A stretch of DNA of 64,000 nucleotides from Enterobacter sp. Ag1 (GTDB lineage Bacteria > Pseudomonadota > Gammaproteobacteria > Enterobacterales > Enterobacteriaceae), in NCBI GenBank assembly GCA_000277545.1, contig AKXM01000031.1:186001-250000 (forward strand). Direction: 5' to 3'. The position numbers and the translations under genes are program-made. The notes below the pieces were generated by a model that had not been told where the DNA came from, ran no database searches, and saw only the letters and a list, made by a program, of their open reading frames with translations. Of the stretch, positions 9,124 through 20,389 are shown in pieces (within the stretch, counting starts at the first letter, position 1; each line of letters opens with the position of its first letter).

Positions 9124-10374
9124 TTAGCCTCGTCTTGCCAGCCTTGAGCTATCCGAGAAGTACGCCTTAATCCCCGCCAGAATTGACTCCGCAACTTCCT
9201 GCTGGAATTTGGCCGTACGCAGCTTGCGCTCTTCTTCAGGGTTACTCAGGAACGCTGTCTCCACCAGAATAGATGGAATATCCGGCGCTTTTAGCACCGC
9301 AAACCCGGCCTGATCTACGCTGTTTTTATGCAGCTTGTTCACTTTCCCCAGCCGGTTAAGCACCTCTTTCCCGAACTTCAGGCTGTCGTTAATGGTCAGC
9401 GACTGCACCATGTCGAACATCGTGTGGTCGAGATAGCGATCCCCACTTTTGCCCACGCCGCCAATTAAATCCGAGGCGTTCTGCGTTTGCGCCAGGTATT
9501 TCGCCGCCGTACTGGTCGCCCCTTTAGTGGACAACGCAAAGACCGACGATCCGCGCGCGGCAGCGGTCGTAAATGCATCCGCATGAATAGAAACAAACAG
9601 GTCGGCTCGCTGTTTTTGCGCCTTGGCAACGCGCACTTTCAGCGGGATGAACACATCTTCATTACGCGTCATGTAGGCCTTCATATTGCCCTCTTTATCG
9701 AGCAGGGCCTTCAGCCTGCGCGCAATACTGAGCACAATATCTTTTTCGCGGGTCTTGTTTGGGCCTATCGCACCGGGGTCTTCGCCGCCGTGGCCTGGAT
9801 CAAGCATGATGACAATCGGCCGGTCCCGCCCGGCTTTACCCGGCTTCGGCCCTTTTTCCGCCGGCATTTTCTTGTCTAACTGGCCGTTGTTGTAATCTTC
9901 CAGTAATGCCAGCAGCGGATCTTGTTCGCTATTCATGTTGGCGGGATAAAGATCCATCACCAGGCGCTCTTTGAATTCGGCGACCGGGGCCAGCGCAAAC
10001 AAATGCGGGGTCACGTTTTGCTTCAATTCAAAAACCATGCGCACGGTCTTGGGATCAAACTGCCCCACGCGGGCGGATTTAATGAAGGGATCGTCGCCGC
10101 GAACCTGTCTGCCAATGCCTTTTAAAACTGAATTTAAATGCGCCCCCTCAATATCCACAACCACCCGCTCCGGGTTGCTGAGCGCAAACTGGCGGTACTT
10201 CAGCTGATGGTTAGATTCCAGCGTCACGCGGGTATAAGACGAGGCCGGCCAGACGCGCACGGCGATCACCTGGCTTGAGGCAGCAAAACCGACCTTGCTG
10301 ACGCTCAACAACCACATGGCTCCGGCACCCTGAAGTAAACGGCGGCGACTCATTAACGAACTGGAATCTGGCAT
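9124..10374 (-). CDS. amiC: N-acetylmuramoyl-L-alanine amidase AmiC
   Basis: 416 residues when started at [20 protein letters not shown]; a longer in-frame ORF reaches 10458 but the extra residues do not belong to the family, and GGGGA precedes this ATG. AmiC cleaves septal peptidoglycan during daughter-cell separation and is activated by NlpD. The N-terminus is a Tat signal (SRRRLLQ plus a hydrophobic stretch), so it is exported folded. Next is the AMIN septal-targeting domain (about 35-140). The Amidase_3 zinc domain follows, with [23 protein letters not shown] and the C-terminal [15 protein letters not shown]. Confidence 0.96.
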   Translation of the reverse strand: MPDSSSLMSRRRLLQGAGAMWLLSVSKVGFAASSQVIAVRVWPASSYTRVTLESNHQLKYRQFALSNPERVVVDIEGAHLNSVLKGIGRQVRGDDPFIKSARVGQFDPKTVRMVFELKQNVTPHLFALAPVAEFKERLVMDLYPANMNSEQDPLLALLEDYNNGQLDKKMPAEKGPKPGKAGRDRPIVIMLDPGHGGEDPGAIGPNKTREKDIVLSIARRLKALLDKEGNMKAYMTRNEDVFIPLKVRVAKAQKQRADLFVSIHADAFTTAAARGSSVFALSTKGATSTAAKYLAQTQNASDLIGGVGKSGDRYLDHTMFDMVQSLTINDSLKFGKEVLNRLGKVNKLHKNSVDQAGFAVLKAPDIPSILVETAFLSNPEEERKLRTAKFQQEVAESILAGIKAYFSDSSRLARRG

Positions 10375-10552
10375 GGCTCCCCTGAGCGATAAAATCACTG
10401 AATAGACGAATTTATTTTTTGAGCCAAAAACTTTAGCGAAACACGCGGTTACTGTCATCTATAAAAGGGTAAACGTTCAGAAAAGGAGATAAAAAGTCAG
10501 GGAGGAGGAATTTTATCCTGGATGAAAATTGGCGCTTGCACCGAACGCCATA

Positions 10553-10591
10553 AAAGAATAAAAATACACAAATTACGAATAATCATGCAAT
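10553..10591. promoter_or_regulatory. Pair of ArgR boxes upstream of argA
   Basis: Two 18-bp matches to the ARG box wnTGAATwwwwATTCAnw: 10553-10570 (core AGAATAAAAATACA) and 10574-10591 (core CGAATAATCATGCA). Each has two mismatches, and they are separated by exactly 3 bp, the spacing at which the ArgR hexamer binds. They overlap the likely -10 region (possible -35 TTGCAC at 10536-10541) and end 11 bp before the argA start, fitting arginine repression. Confidence 0.8.
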
Positions 10592-10602
10592 GAGGGTGTG
10601 CC

Positions 10603-11934
10603 GTGGTAAAGGAACGCAGAACTGAACTGGTCCAGGGATTCCGCCATTCTGTTCCCTATATTAATGCCCACCGGGGAAAAACGTTTGTCATCATGCTCGG
10701 CGGCGAAGCCATTGAACATGAAAACTTTTCCAGCATCGTCAACGATATTGGCCTGCTTCACAGCCTGGGCATTCGCCTGGTCGTGGTGTACGGCGCACGT
10801 CCGCAGATTGACGAAAACCTGGCCGAACACCACCACGAGCCGGTTTACCATAAACACACCCGAGTCACCGACGCAAAAACCCTCGAACTGGTGAAACAGG
10901 CTGCAGGGCTGCTTCAGCTCGACATCACCGCGCGACTCTCCATGAGCCTGGGTAATACGCCGCTTCAGGGTGCCCATATCAACGTGGTCAGCGGTAACTT
11001 TATCATCGCACAGCCTCTGGGCGTGGATGACGGCGTGGACTACTGCCACAGCGGGCGCGTCCGCCGTATTGATGAAGAAGCCATTCACCGCCAGCTGGAC
11101 AGCGGCGCGATTGTACTGATGGGGCCAGTCGCGGTTTCCGTGACGGGGGAAAGCTTTAACCTCACCTCCGAAGAAGTGGCCACCCAGCTTGCGGTTAAGC
11201 TGAAGGCAGAGAAAATGATTGGGTTCTGCTCCGCTCAGGGCGTGACCGACGACCTGGGGAACGTGATTTCTGAGCTGTTCCCGAACGAGGCTCAGCAGCG
11301 TATTGAAGCCCTGGAAAGCACCGGCGACTATCATTCCGGCACAGTGCGCTTCCTGCGCGGAGCGGTGAAGGCCTGCCGCAGCGGCGTGCGCCGCAGCCAC
11401 CTGCTCAGCTATCAGGAAGATGGTGCCCTGCTGCAGGAACTGTTCTCCCGCGATGGGATCGGCACGCAAATTGTGATGGAAAGCGCCGAGCAGATCCGCC
11501 GCGCCACCATCAACGACATCGGCGGTATTCTTGAGCTGATCCGCCCGCTGGAACAGCAAGGGATCCTGGTGCGCCGCTCTCGTGAGCAGCTGGAAATGGA
11601 GATCGACAAGTTCACGATTATTCAACGGGATAACCTGACCATCGCCTGCGCTGCGCTTTATCCGTTCCCGGAAGAAAGCATCGGCGAAATGGCCTGCGTC
11701 GCGGTGCACCCTGACTACCGTAGTTCGTCCCGGGGCGAAGAGTTGCTGAACCGCATAGCCAACCAGGCGCGGCAGATGGGGCTGAGTAAATTGTTCGTGC
11801 TGACCACCCGCAGCATCCACTGGTTCCAGGAGCGGGGCTTCCTGCCGGTGGACGTTGAGCTGCTGCCGGCGAGCAAAAAAGAGATGTACAACTATCAGCG
11901 CAAATCAAAAGTGCTGATGGCCGACCTGACCTGA
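10603..11934 (+). CDS. argA: N-acetylglutamate synthase ArgA
   Basis: 443 residues, identical in length to E. coli ArgA, with the same GTG start ([20 protein letters not shown]). It makes N-acetylglutamate from glutamate and acetyl-CoA, the first step of arginine synthesis, and is feedback-inhibited by arginine. The N-terminal amino-acid-kinase-like domain (about 25-280, [14 protein letters not shown]) binds arginine. The C-terminal GNAT domain (about 295-435) carries [20 protein letters not shown], the acetyl-CoA binding loop. Controlled by the ArgR boxes just upstream; convergent with recD. Confidence 0.98.
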   Translation: MVKERRTELVQGFRHSVPYINAHRGKTFVIMLGGEAIEHENFSSIVNDIGLLHSLGIRLVVVYGARPQIDENLAEHHHEPVYHKHTRVTDAKTLELVKQAAGLLQLDITARLSMSLGNTPLQGAHINVVSGNFIIAQPLGVDDGVDYCHSGRVRRIDEEAIHRQLDSGAIVLMGPVAVSVTGESFNLTSEEVATQLAVKLKAEKMIGFCSAQGVTDDLGNVISELFPNEAQQRIEALESTGDYHSGTVRFLRGAVKACRSGVRRSHLLSYQEDGALLQELFSRDGIGTQIVMESAEQIRRATINDIGGILELIRPLEQQGILVRRSREQLEMEIDKFTIIQRDNLTIACAALYPFPEESIGEMACVAVHPDYRSSSRGEELLNRIANQARQMGLSKLFVLTTRSIHWFQERGFLPVDVELLPASKKEMYNYQRKSKVLMADLT

Positions 11935-11939
11935 AAAAA

Positions 11940-11964
11940 GGGAAGGCATAAAGTGTGCCTTCCC
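11940..11964. terminator. Bidirectional terminator between argA and recD
   Basis: A 9-bp stem GGGAAGGCA (11940-11948) with TGCCTTCCC (11956-11964). T-rich DNA follows on the plus strand (TTGTCTTTTA). Six A precede it and act as the U-run for minus-strand transcripts. Confidence 0.9.
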
Positions 11965-11971
11965 TTGTCTT

Positions 11972-13813
11972 TTATTCTCCAGAGAAAATCGCCATAAGCC
12001 CGCTGCGGCGCTCCGTACGCGTGGCTATCGCTTTATTCAACACGCGTTCATCGGCATACAGCGACAGCTGCTTACGGGCGCGCGTGATCGCGGTGTACAC
12101 CAGCTCACGCGTCACCACCGGCACAAACTGATTCGGCAATACCAACGCGGCGTGGTCAAATTCAGAACCCTGAGATTTATGCACGGTCATGGCGAAGGCC
12201 GTGTCGTGTGCAGGCAGGCGGCTGGGCTGAACGGATTTTACTGAACCATCCGGCATTGAAAACCACACGCGAAGCCCTTCCTCACGCTGCAAAGCAATAC
12301 CTATATCGCCGTTAAACAAGCCAAGCGAGCTATCATTGCGGGCAATCATCATCGGACGCCCGTCGTACCAGCGGGACAGCGCCTGCGAAGGCCGCTGAAT
12401 CAAACGCGCCTGTACCAGCGCCTGCTCAATACGCTCATTCAGGCCGCTGACGCCGAAAGGTCCTTCACGTAAGGCACACAGCAACTGATAACGGCCAAAG
12501 GCATCAATGATCTCCGCAGGCGCGGCTTTCTGACGCACCAGCTGCAAATACTCGCCGTAGCCGCTGACCACGTCGGCAATCATCGCCGTATAATCTTCCG
12601 GCTCCAGCAGCGGCTGCAGTGAGATGTCCGTAAACCCTTGTCCAAACGCAGCTTTCACCTGCCTGCTATCGCTGGCATTAACGGCAAAGGCCAGTTGACC
12701 GATGCCGGACTGACTGTCGAACCGATAGCTCTTACGCAGCAGGCAAAGCCCGTCACGCAGCGCGATCCCCCGGGTGCTCTCCCCTACGGGTACCTCACAG
12801 CCCGTGAGCCGTTTTAATTGCTCCGCACGCTCAGCCGAATACCCGTCGTTCACGTAATGGCAGATATCGCCCAGCACCGCCCCCGCCTCTACGGAAGCCA
12901 GTTGATCTCTGTCTCCGAGGAAGATGACGCGGGCCTGCTCCGGTAAAGCATCAATCAGCCGGGACATCATCGGCAGATCTACCATCGACGCCTCATCCAC
13001 CACCAGCACATCCAGGTGCAGAGGATTCCCGGCATGGTGGCGTAACCGCTGGCTGTTTGGCTGCGCGCCTAAAAGCCGGTGCAGCGTCGAAGCCTCTTCA
13101 GGCAGGCGCTTTTTCTGCTCATCGCTGAGCGGCAGCTGGCGCAGCGCACTTCCCAACGATTCCGTCAGGCGTGCGGCCGCCTTGCCCGTAGGCGCCGCAA
13201 GCTGAATGCGCACGGGCTGGCCATCGGAAAGCTGAACCAGCGCGCCCAACAGCTTTGCCACCGTTGTGGTTTTACCTGTTCCCGGCCCGCCGGAAATAAC
13301 TGAGATACGTCGGGTCAACGCCACCGCTGCGGCCACTTTCTGCCAGTCCGTCTGTGGGCTGTTACCAAACAGCGCGTCGAGGATTTCGCGAAGCCGAGTC
13401 TCATCCACCGCAACAGGCTGGTTATGTTCACCGAAGAAGGCCGCCACCCGATGCTCGTTGCTCCACATACGGTTGAGGTAAAGGCGGTTATCAATGAGTT
13501 TCAGCGGCGTGGGTTCGTCGCCCGAACTGACCGAATGGGAAGCCAGTAATGCGCTGTGCCAGCCCGAAGTAGGCTCCGCCTCGGCAAAAAGCTGAGCCAC
13601 AAGTTCAGGATGTTTGCCAGCAAAGGCATATTCGGGCTTGATGCGCTCCAGCGGCAGGCAGACATGCCCCTCGCCTGATTCTCGGCTCAACAGCGCTGCG
13701 GCCAGCATAACGGCGGGCTGCTTATCGTTAGCCACCATCATGGCAAACTGTGAATCCAGCGGCCTGAGAGCTTTCAGCACCACCGCCTGGTTGAGTAGCT
13801 GAGACATACTCAC
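11972..13813 (-). CDS. recD: RecBCD subunit RecD, 5'-3' helicase
   Basis: 613 residues (E. coli 608). RecD is the fast 5'-3' motor of exonuclease V. Walker [18 protein letters not shown] at about 173-189, the Q-rich SF1 motifs [12 protein letters not shown] and [20 protein letters not shown], and the C-terminal [18 protein letters not shown] and [14 protein letters not shown] are all present. The start is taken as GTG at 13813, which overlaps the recB stop (GTGA) and lies 8 bases after AGGAG. An ATG two codons later is possible. Last gene of the recC-ptrA-recB-recD group. Confidence 0.97.
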   Translation of the reverse strand: MSMSQLLNQAVVLKALRPLDSQFAMMVANDKQPAVMLAAALLSRESGEGHVCLPLERIKPEYAFAGKHPELVAQLFAEAEPTSGWHSALLASHSVSSGDEPTPLKLIDNRLYLNRMWSNEHRVAAFFGEHNQPVAVDETRLREILDALFGNSPQTDWQKVAAAVALTRRISVISGGPGTGKTTTVAKLLGALVQLSDGQPVRIQLAAPTGKAAARLTESLGSALRQLPLSDEQKKRLPEEASTLHRLLGAQPNSQRLRHHAGNPLHLDVLVVDEASMVDLPMMSRLIDALPEQARVIFLGDRDQLASVEAGAVLGDICHYVNDGYSAERAEQLKRLTGCEVPVGESTRGIALRDGLCLLRKSYRFDSQSGIGQLAFAVNASDSRQVKAAFGQGFTDISLQPLLEPEDYTAMIADVVSGYGEYLQLVRQKAAPAEIIDAFGRYQLLCALREGPFGVSGLNERIEQALVQARLIQRPSQALSRWYDGRPMMIARNDSSLGLFNGDIGIALQREEGLRVWFSMPDGSVKSVQPSRLPAHDTAFAMTVHKSQGSEFDHAALVLPNQFVPVVTRELVYTAITRARKQLSLYADERVLNKAIATRTERRSGLMAIFSGE

Positions 13814-16800
13814 TGTGGGATCTCCTCTGCTGCCCCGGCGAACAGCGCATCCATTGCTTCAACCAGTCTGACGTCCGGTCGCGTAGAAAAAATACCCTGC
13901 TCCGGCTTACCCTGCTCCACGCCTCGCAGGAACAAATAGATAACCCCACCAAAGTGCTGCTGGTAGTTATACCCGGCCATACGGTGGCGCAGGTAGCGAT
14001 GCAGCGCCAGCGTGTAGAGCTGGTACTGCAAGTCGTAGCGGTGAGACTGCATCGCCTTCGCCATCGCCTCCTGGGTGTAGGCGCTGCTGTCTTCACCCAG
14101 CCAGTTAGATTTATAGTCCAGCAGGTAGTAACGCCCCTGCCAGCGGAACACCAGGTCGATAAACCCTTTCAGCATTCCCTTCACCTGACGGAAGTCCAAA
14201 GGCGGGCAGCCAGCAGACAGCGGGTCGTAATGACGAACCAGACCGTCTAACGCCGGCGCCTGTAGCTCATTGTCGATAGGTAAATAAAATTCCAGCTCCA
14301 CCTGTCTCTCCTTCGCAGAAAGCAGGTTCAGGGCAACGCCGGTGTCATTGAGCGGCGCAGCAAGCACCTCTTCCAGCCAGCGGCTCACCACCGGCTCCCA
14401 CTCGCCGCTAAACCCATTGGCAAGCAGGTGTTTTTCTGTCTCTTCAGGCTGTACTGGCTGTGTAAAATCAACCTCTTCGAAAAGGCTGTGTAAGAAAGTA
14501 CCCGGTGAAGCCCCGCGCGGGAAAGTATGCGGCGTAAGTAACGGCTCACTTTGCTCCGGGGCTTCCCCAACGGCGTCAACGTCCAGGCGTGGCACTAAAT
14601 CCAGAACCCGACTGTTGCCGTGCTGCTGCAGACCAGAATAACTGGTCACGCGCCAGTTATCGGTGATTCGACGCTTGAGCTGGCGGGCGGCAAGCTCGGG
14701 CAAAGCATCGGGCCGCGGCTGCCACGGAGTATCGTCCCCGGAAGAGAGCGTTTCAACGTCGATGGCTTCGCTTTTCAGACCATCAAGCGCCTGGCGCAGT
14801 CCCTCTGCATCGAGCGCTTCCCCTTTTTGCAGCAAATAGCCCAGCGCACTGAGGTGCAGGTCGCTGTTGCCTTTTTTGGCTCTCGAACCGCGGAACAACG
14901 GCGCAACGCCCAAGCTGCAGTGCCAGACGGAGCGGGTCAATGCCACATAGAGCAGACGCAAGTCTTCCGCCAGACGTTCTTCTTCGGCCAGCCCCAGGCT
15001 TTCCGCATCGTTGCTCAAATCCAGAAGTGAGGTAAAGGTGGTCCGGTCGTGATAAAGGCCGCTGCTCTGTGGGCGATAGTTGGCCACGAACGGCAGCCAG
15101 ACCAACGGATACTCCAGCCCTTTGGATTTGTGGATGGTCACCACCTGGACCAAATGTTTATCACTTTCGAGCCTCAACTGCTGACTGGAAGCGTTGCTGT
15201 CCGGCTCGGCAATCCTCTGCGCCAGCCAGCGCACCAGCGCATGCTCGCTCTCCATTTCTGCCGAGGCTTCCTGTAACAGTTCGCTGATGTGCAAAATATC
15301 GGTCAGCCTGCGCTCTCCCCCCGGCGTGGCCAGCAGGTTTTCAGCTATATTTCTCGCCCCGATTAAGGCTCTTAACATGGGCATCACGCCCCGCTTAAGC
15401 CACTGCTCGCGGTAGCCAAAGAATTCGTCAACCAGATTATCCCAGGCCAGTTCGTCGTTGTTCAGAGACTCGATAGCATGGGCATCCAGCCCGAACATGG
15501 CTGTCGCAATGGCGCTGCGCATGGCCGTCTCAATTTCAGGCGTCAGTACGGCCTGTAGCACCCACAGCAGCTCACGTGCCTCAACGGTAGCAAACACCGA
15601 ATCGCGGTTAGAGAGATACACCGAAGGAATATTTAGCGCGCCCAGCGCATCACGTACGATGGCCGCTTCTCCGCGGCTACGAACCAGAATCGTCATATCC
15701 GATGCCCTGAGCGGCCGGGCGTCATCCCCCTGCCAAAGCAGCGCATCCCCCCGTTGCCCGGCGGTGAGCCAGTCTCGAATTTGCCGTGCACACTGCGATG
15801 CCATCGCTTGTTGGTAATCACTTACACCGACGCCATCCCCCGGCTGGAGCCACATTTTCACCGCCGACTGGCTTTCACCCTGGACCGTGAACCGTAGCCC
15901 ACCGTTGCGGGGCGCTGATTTAACCGGCAGGAACGGGATCTGGCGGAATAAGAACGGATTCTCAACCTGCTGGAACAGCGTGTTTACGCCGTGGATCATC
16001 GAGGGTGACGAGCGCCAGTTAGTGTCCAGTGTGTAGTGGGCACTAACTTCCTGACGCGCCTTCATGTAGGTAAAAATATCGGCGCCGCGGAAAGCGTAAA
16101 TAGCCTGCTTAGGGTCACCAATCAGCAACAGCGCGGTGCCCTGCTGCTTGATATACAGGCGGCGGAAGATACGGTACTGCTGCGGGTCGGTATCCTGGAA
16201 CTCATCGATCATCGCCACCGGGAAACGGCTGCGGATCGCCGTCGCTAAAGCGTCGCCGCCGGGCTGATGCAGAGATTCATCGAGCCGACTCAGCATATCG
16301 TCAAAGCCCAGTTCGCCGCGGCGGCGCTTCTCCTGTTGAACAATATAGCGAATTTCCGCCATGGCTCTGGCAATCACCAGGTCACGCAGCGTTAGCGGCT
16401 CTGCAAGCAATGCGTCGATGGCGGTGAACAGGCTGTGCCGGGGCACTTCGCCTTTTTTGGTTTTCTCTTCAAGCGTGCTTTGCGCAAACTTCGCCAGCGC
16501 CTCAGGGAGCTGATAACTGGTGGTTTCCAGCTGCGCCCACTGGCCAACAATTTCCAGCCAGTTTGGCAAATGTTTACTGCTGTAGCTGCGTTTATCCACG
16601 CCAGAATCGCTAATCAGGCTTGCCAGCTCACCCGCGGCTGCTCTCCATTGAGCTTTGACCCCGTCGATAGCGGCGATTATTTTTTCATGGCGAGCCAGCA
16701 GCGTTTCATCATCCGCCGGGGGCTGTTTCAACTGGGGCTGTTCACCCTGAAGCCAGCTATTGATATCCCTTAAAAGCGCTTCCGGCCCCGACCACTCCTC

Positions 16801-17355
16801 ACTCATCGCCTGCGCCACAGGTTTTGGCAGCGGGTAGCAGTGACGCCGCCAGAAATCAGCACAGGCGTGACGGCGCAGCAAGGATTCATCCTCGAGTAGC
16901 TGCTGCTCGAACAGCATCCCGGACTCAAAAGCGTTGAGGCTGAGCATCCGCTGGCAAAAGCCGTGGATCGTGAAGATAGCGGCCTCATCCATCTGCTGTT
17001 CGGCTAACAGCAGGGTGCGGGCAGCGAGCTGCTTGTTGGTAATCTGGGCAAGTAAGTTTTGTATCAGTGGATTTTTGGTGCGGTTACGAATACAGGCAAT
17101 GCGCAATTCGTGGATATTCGCCCGAATACGGCCACGCAGTTCTTCGGTGGCCGCTTCGGTGAAAGTCACCACCAGCAGTTCTTCAACCCCCAGCGGACGG
17201 GGGAAAGCATTCTCTCCCCCTAAGCCCAGCAGCAGCCGCAAATAAAGTGCGGCAATGGTAAAGGTCTTACCGGTCCCCGCGGAAGCTTCTATCAACCGTT
17301 CGCCGAACAGCGGCAAACTTAAAGGATCAAGGGGCTGCGCAGTTACATCGGTCAT
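13810..17355 (-). CDS. recB: RecBCD subunit RecB, helicase-nuclease
   Basis: 1181 residues from [16 protein letters not shown] (E. coli 1180); the ORF is open 21 codons further but those lie inside ptrA. RecB is the 3'-5' SF1A helicase and the only nuclease of RecBCD, and loads RecA after Chi. Walker A is [16 protein letters not shown]; helicase motifs include [38 protein letters not shown] and [18 protein letters not shown]. The C-terminal nuclease domain keeps [20 protein letters not shown] followed by DYKSNWLG, the metal-binding D-DYK signature. Its ATG overlaps the ptrA stop by one base (TAATG). Confidence 0.98.
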   Translation of the reverse strand: MTDVTAQPLDPLSLPLFGERLIEASAGTGKTFTIAALYLRLLLGLGGENAFPRPLGVEELLVVTFTEAATEELRGRIRANIHELRIACIRNRTKNPLIQNLLAQITNKQLAARTLLLAEQQMDEAAIFTIHGFCQRMLSLNAFESGMLFEQQLLEDESLLRRHACADFWRRHCYPLPKPVAQAMSEEWSGPEALLRDINSWLQGEQPQLKQPPADDETLLARHEKIIAAIDGVKAQWRAAAGELASLISDSGVDKRSYSSKHLPNWLEIVGQWAQLETTSYQLPEALAKFAQSTLEEKTKKGEVPRHSLFTAIDALLAEPLTLRDLVIARAMAEIRYIVQQEKRRRGELGFDDMLSRLDESLHQPGGDALATAIRSRFPVAMIDEFQDTDPQQYRIFRRLYIKQQGTALLLIGDPKQAIYAFRGADIFTYMKARQEVSAHYTLDTNWRSSPSMIHGVNTLFQQVENPFLFRQIPFLPVKSAPRNGGLRFTVQGESQSAVKMWLQPGDGVGVSDYQQAMASQCARQIRDWLTAGQRGDALLWQGDDARPLRASDMTILVRSRGEAAIVRDALGALNIPSVYLSNRDSVFATVEARELLWVLQAVLTPEIETAMRSAIATAMFGLDAHAIESLNNDELAWDNLVDEFFGYREQWLKRGVMPMLRALIGARNIAENLLATPGGERRLTDILHISELLQEASAEMESEHALVRWLAQRIAEPDSNASSQQLRLESDKHLVQVVTIHKSKGLEYPLVWLPFVANYRPQSSGLYHDRTTFTSLLDLSNDAESLGLAEEERLAEDLRLLYVALTRSVWHCSLGVAPLFRGSRAKKGNSDLHLSALGYLLQKGEALDAEGLRQALDGLKSEAIDVETLSSGDDTPWQPRPDALPELAARQLKRRITDNWRVTSYSGLQQHGNSRVLDLVPRLDVDAVGEAPEQSEPLLTPHTFPRGASPGTFLHSLFEEVDFTQPVQPEETEKHLLANGFSGEWEPVVSRWLEEVLAAPLNDTGVALNLLSAKERQVELEFYLPIDNELQAPALDGLVRHYDPLSAGCPPLDFRQVKGMLKGFIDLVFRWQGRYYLLDYKSNWLGEDSSAYTQEAMAKAMQSHRYDLQYQLYTLALHRYLRHRMAGYNYQQHFGGVIYLFLRGVEQGKPEQGIFSTRPDVRLVEAMDALFAGAAEEIPQ

Positions 17356-20240
17356 TATTTCTCGCTTACTAGTGGTAACGCCTGCTGCAGACTGCGTGCC
17401 CCCTCCCAGGTTTTCCACCCTTTTGGAGCTGCATACTCTGCTTTGCCGTTATGGCTGCCGGAAATCTGTGACAACACCGCCATTCCCTGGGGAGCTATCA
17501 CCGCCTGATGGAAGAAATCAGCCAGCTTCTGCGGCGTTAATTTCTTAATTTCGGCTATCACTTTATCACGGGAATCAAACGCCATGTTTCGGCGGTCGAA
17601 ATCTTTGCTAAGCTGCGCCGCTTCTTCCGCAAGCGTTTGAGGCGCCTGCTGCATCTGGGCAATCATCCCCTGCTGGATTTGGGCAAACTCGGCGTCGCTC
17701 ATGCCGCGCAGCTTTTTCTCGATAACCGGATAAAACGCTTTAAACCGCTCATACAGGTAAGCTGGCTGCTTATCGCTGCTCTGAAGCAGGAACCCCACTC
17801 CCCACTGGCGACCAATGGACATAGGGAAAGCAAACACCGCATAGCCAAGCTGCTCTTGTGTACGCAATTGATTATAGAACCAGGGCTGAATGATTTGCCC
17901 CAGCATTGAGCCATAGGCCGTGCTGGTGGCTTCGTTATAGCCTTTGGGTACATAAACCGCCGCCAGCGCCGAGTCGGTGCTGCTTCCGGCTTTTTCAAAC
18001 ATCGCCAGATGCTGCTTATTAATCAGCACATCGTCATTCCGGCACCATTCTCCCCCCTTTGGAGCCAGCTGGGCTTTGACGTTTTCCGCCAGCTGTTTGG
18101 TCTGCTCTGGAGACATGTTGCCAATGACCATAAACTCAGGCCGGGAATTGGTTTTCAACCGCTCACGATAATCCAGCACGTCCTTAAGCGTCAGCTCCGG
18201 CAGCAACGCCCGACGGGTACTACGCTCAAAATAAGGCACCTGCGAAACCATCTGCACCGGCGCAATCGCCTGCTCAAAGGCTTTGCCTTTGTCCGCCGAA
18301 TCCATCATCTGGGCATACCAGGACTTGGCCTGATCCAGCTGTTCCTGCGTTGGGGTATAGCTGAAATAGCCCTTCAGCAGCGCTTCAAACAGCTGCGGCA
18401 GGCGCTGCGTATAGCCGTTGGCGTTAATCATCAGCCCGCTATTGGCGTTAGATGAGAAACTGATGCCGCCAACCGATGCCTGATTGCTGAGTTCATCCAG
18501 CGCAATGCCCGCAAGGTAATCATTGATAGCAAACAGCACCTGATTCTTCGCGCTGTTCATCACCTGTGGATTACGCAGCACAAGCGTCACGTCCGCTTTT
18601 GGCTCGTTGCCAAAATAGCGGCTCGGCATATACACCACCCGCAGATCCGGCTCGTGGATCAGCAGCTCAGGATGGTCGTACTGCTTCTGTGGCTTATAAA
18701 GCGTGAAGTCATCGGGAATGTAAGGATTCAGTTGAGGCAGCTCAAGCTTGATAGCATCTGCCTTCTGCTGCCAGTCGGCATAGGTCTGCGCAGGAATTTT
18801 GTCAACTTCGTAAGGCGCATCAACGAAATAAGCCGTTTTATTGTGTGGCTCCTGCGGGCTGACATACCACACGCGGGCATTTTGCGGCGTCATCATATCC
18901 AGACGCGCTTTAATCGCGTCAGGATCGTACTGGTCAGCGATATTTGCGGAATCTAACGTATGGGTGACCGGGACGCGCAGCATGGTATCCGCCAGCCATT
19001 CGATATAGTCCATATCACGGGTGATGGACGGGTAACGGAAGTCGAGATCCAGCACGTGTGCAAGCTCGTCAAAGTAACGTTTATCGATACCTTTGGCGCG
19101 CAACTGATCGAGATAGCTGAATATCGCCGCAACCACCTGGTCACGATTGGCCAGGCCTTTATCCGTCAGGGAGACGGAGATGGCGAAAACACCGCTGTTA
19201 CCGGCCACCATCGGGTCAGAATCCGCGCGAATGCTCTCCGCAAGCCCCTGCTTTTGCAGCCAATCCGACAGCGTATCGTGGCTACGGTTGCCGATCAGGT
19301 ACCCAATCAGCTCATCGGTTTTGCTGCGGAATTTATCGCTATTGTTATCAATGCGAAACTCAACGCGAACCACCTTGCGCGGCATGACCGGCACATAGTG
19401 GATGAAGATCCCTTTTTGCGCGTCAGTCACCACCGGTACATCGATAACCGGCTTTTCGATATTTTTGTCAGGAACGCGGCCGTAAGTTTCAGCGGCAATC
19501 TTCGCCAGTTCAGGCAAAGGCTTGTTGCTGTAGATAACGGCTTTCATCAGGTTTGCCGAGTAGTACTTATTTCTGAATGCCACCAGCGCGTCGAGCAACT
19601 TGCTGCCGGGTTTGTCACGCAGGGTTTCAAGGTTGCCGCCGGAGAAACGCGCCGCCGGGTGTAAAGGGTTGATGGTTTCGGCGCTAACCTGTGCCATGCG
19701 CATCCCGTCACGCGCACGGGCCATCGTCAACTCGGCGTTTACCGCGTTACGTTCACGCTCGGCATATTGTGCCGCGAGGTTAGGTTCAGCAATGGCGTCG
19801 GCCAGGCGGTCTACGGCACCGTCGAGCGCATCGTTTTCTACTTCGAGATAAAATGCGGTTCGATAGGTGGCGGTACTGGCATTGTGGCTGCCGCCATGTT
19901 TTTTGAGGAATTCAGACAGGCTATCCGGGTCCGGATATTTTTTGGACCCCATCAGCGTCATATGTTCCAGAAAATGGGCAAGCCCGAGGTGAGCATCTGG
20001 ATCTTCCAGTGAGCCAACCGGCACCACCAGCGCTGACAGCGACTTCACCGCCTGCGGATCGGAAACCAGCAGCACGGTCATACCGTTATCTAAACGAATA
20101 GCCTGATACTGACGAGGATCTTTTTCACTTTTACGGATGGTGTCCTGAATCGGTTGCCATCCGTTATCTGCCTGACTGCAGGGTGCCCAAAGAGCAACGA
20201 ACAAGAAAAGCGCGGTAAACCAGGTGCTGCATTTAGGCAT
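17355..20240 (-). CDS. ptrA: Periplasmic protease III (pitrilysin)
   Basis: 961 residues (E. coli 962), M16 inverzincin family. A cleavable signal peptide (about 1-24, ending CSQA) sends it to the periplasm, where it degrades small peptides. The inverted zinc motif HFLEH is in LGLAHFLEHMTLMGSKK, with the third ligand in ERNAVNAELTMARARDGM. Four M16 half-domains follow and only the first is catalytic, as usual. Lies between recC and recB on the same strand, and shares a TAATG junction with recB. Confidence 0.97.
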   Translation of the reverse strand: MPKCSTWFTALFLFVALWAPCSQADNGWQPIQDTIRKSEKDPRQYQAIRLDNGMTVLLVSDPQAVKSLSALVVPVGSLEDPDAHLGLAHFLEHMTLMGSKKYPDPDSLSEFLKKHGGSHNASTATYRTAFYLEVENDALDGAVDRLADAIAEPNLAAQYAERERNAVNAELTMARARDGMRMAQVSAETINPLHPAARFSGGNLETLRDKPGSKLLDALVAFRNKYYSANLMKAVIYSNKPLPELAKIAAETYGRVPDKNIEKPVIDVPVVTDAQKGIFIHYVPVMPRKVVRVEFRIDNNSDKFRSKTDELIGYLIGNRSHDTLSDWLQKQGLAESIRADSDPMVAGNSGVFAISVSLTDKGLANRDQVVAAIFSYLDQLRAKGIDKRYFDELAHVLDLDFRYPSITRDMDYIEWLADTMLRVPVTHTLDSANIADQYDPDAIKARLDMMTPQNARVWYVSPQEPHNKTAYFVDAPYEVDKIPAQTYADWQQKADAIKLELPQLNPYIPDDFTLYKPQKQYDHPELLIHEPDLRVVYMPSRYFGNEPKADVTLVLRNPQVMNSAKNQVLFAINDYLAGIALDELSNQASVGGISFSSNANSGLMINANGYTQRLPQLFEALLKGYFSYTPTQEQLDQAKSWYAQMMDSADKGKAFEQAIAPVQMVSQVPYFERSTRRALLPELTLKDVLDYRERLKTNSRPEFMVIGNMSPEQTKQLAENVKAQLAPKGGEWCRNDDVLINKQHLAMFEKAGSSTDSALAAVYVPKGYNEATSTAYGSMLGQIIQPWFYNQLRTQEQLGYAVFAFPMSIGRQWGVGFLLQSSDKQPAYLYERFKAFYPVIEKKLRGMSDAEFAQIQQGMIAQMQQAPQTLAEEAAQLSKDFDRRNMAFDSRDKVIAEIKKLTPQKLADFFHQAVIAPQGMAVLSQISGSHNGKAEYAAPKGWKTWEGARSLQQALPLVSEK

Positions 20241-20389
20241 TCACAAACCTCGTCTTCACTAACTTACTCATCATTAACAACTTTTCGAAGCTATCCGTCG
20301 AACGCCGTTGTTATACTTCGCCAGCCCTGAGCAAGAAATCGCATCATAATTGAACTCACCGGGCTGTGCAATTTTTATACAATCCTTGT

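Noticed and set aside
10573-11820. 415-codon ORF antisense to argA
   Set aside because: ArgA is a full-length family match with ArgR boxes and a ribosome site; the antisense frame is a shadow caused by codon bias.
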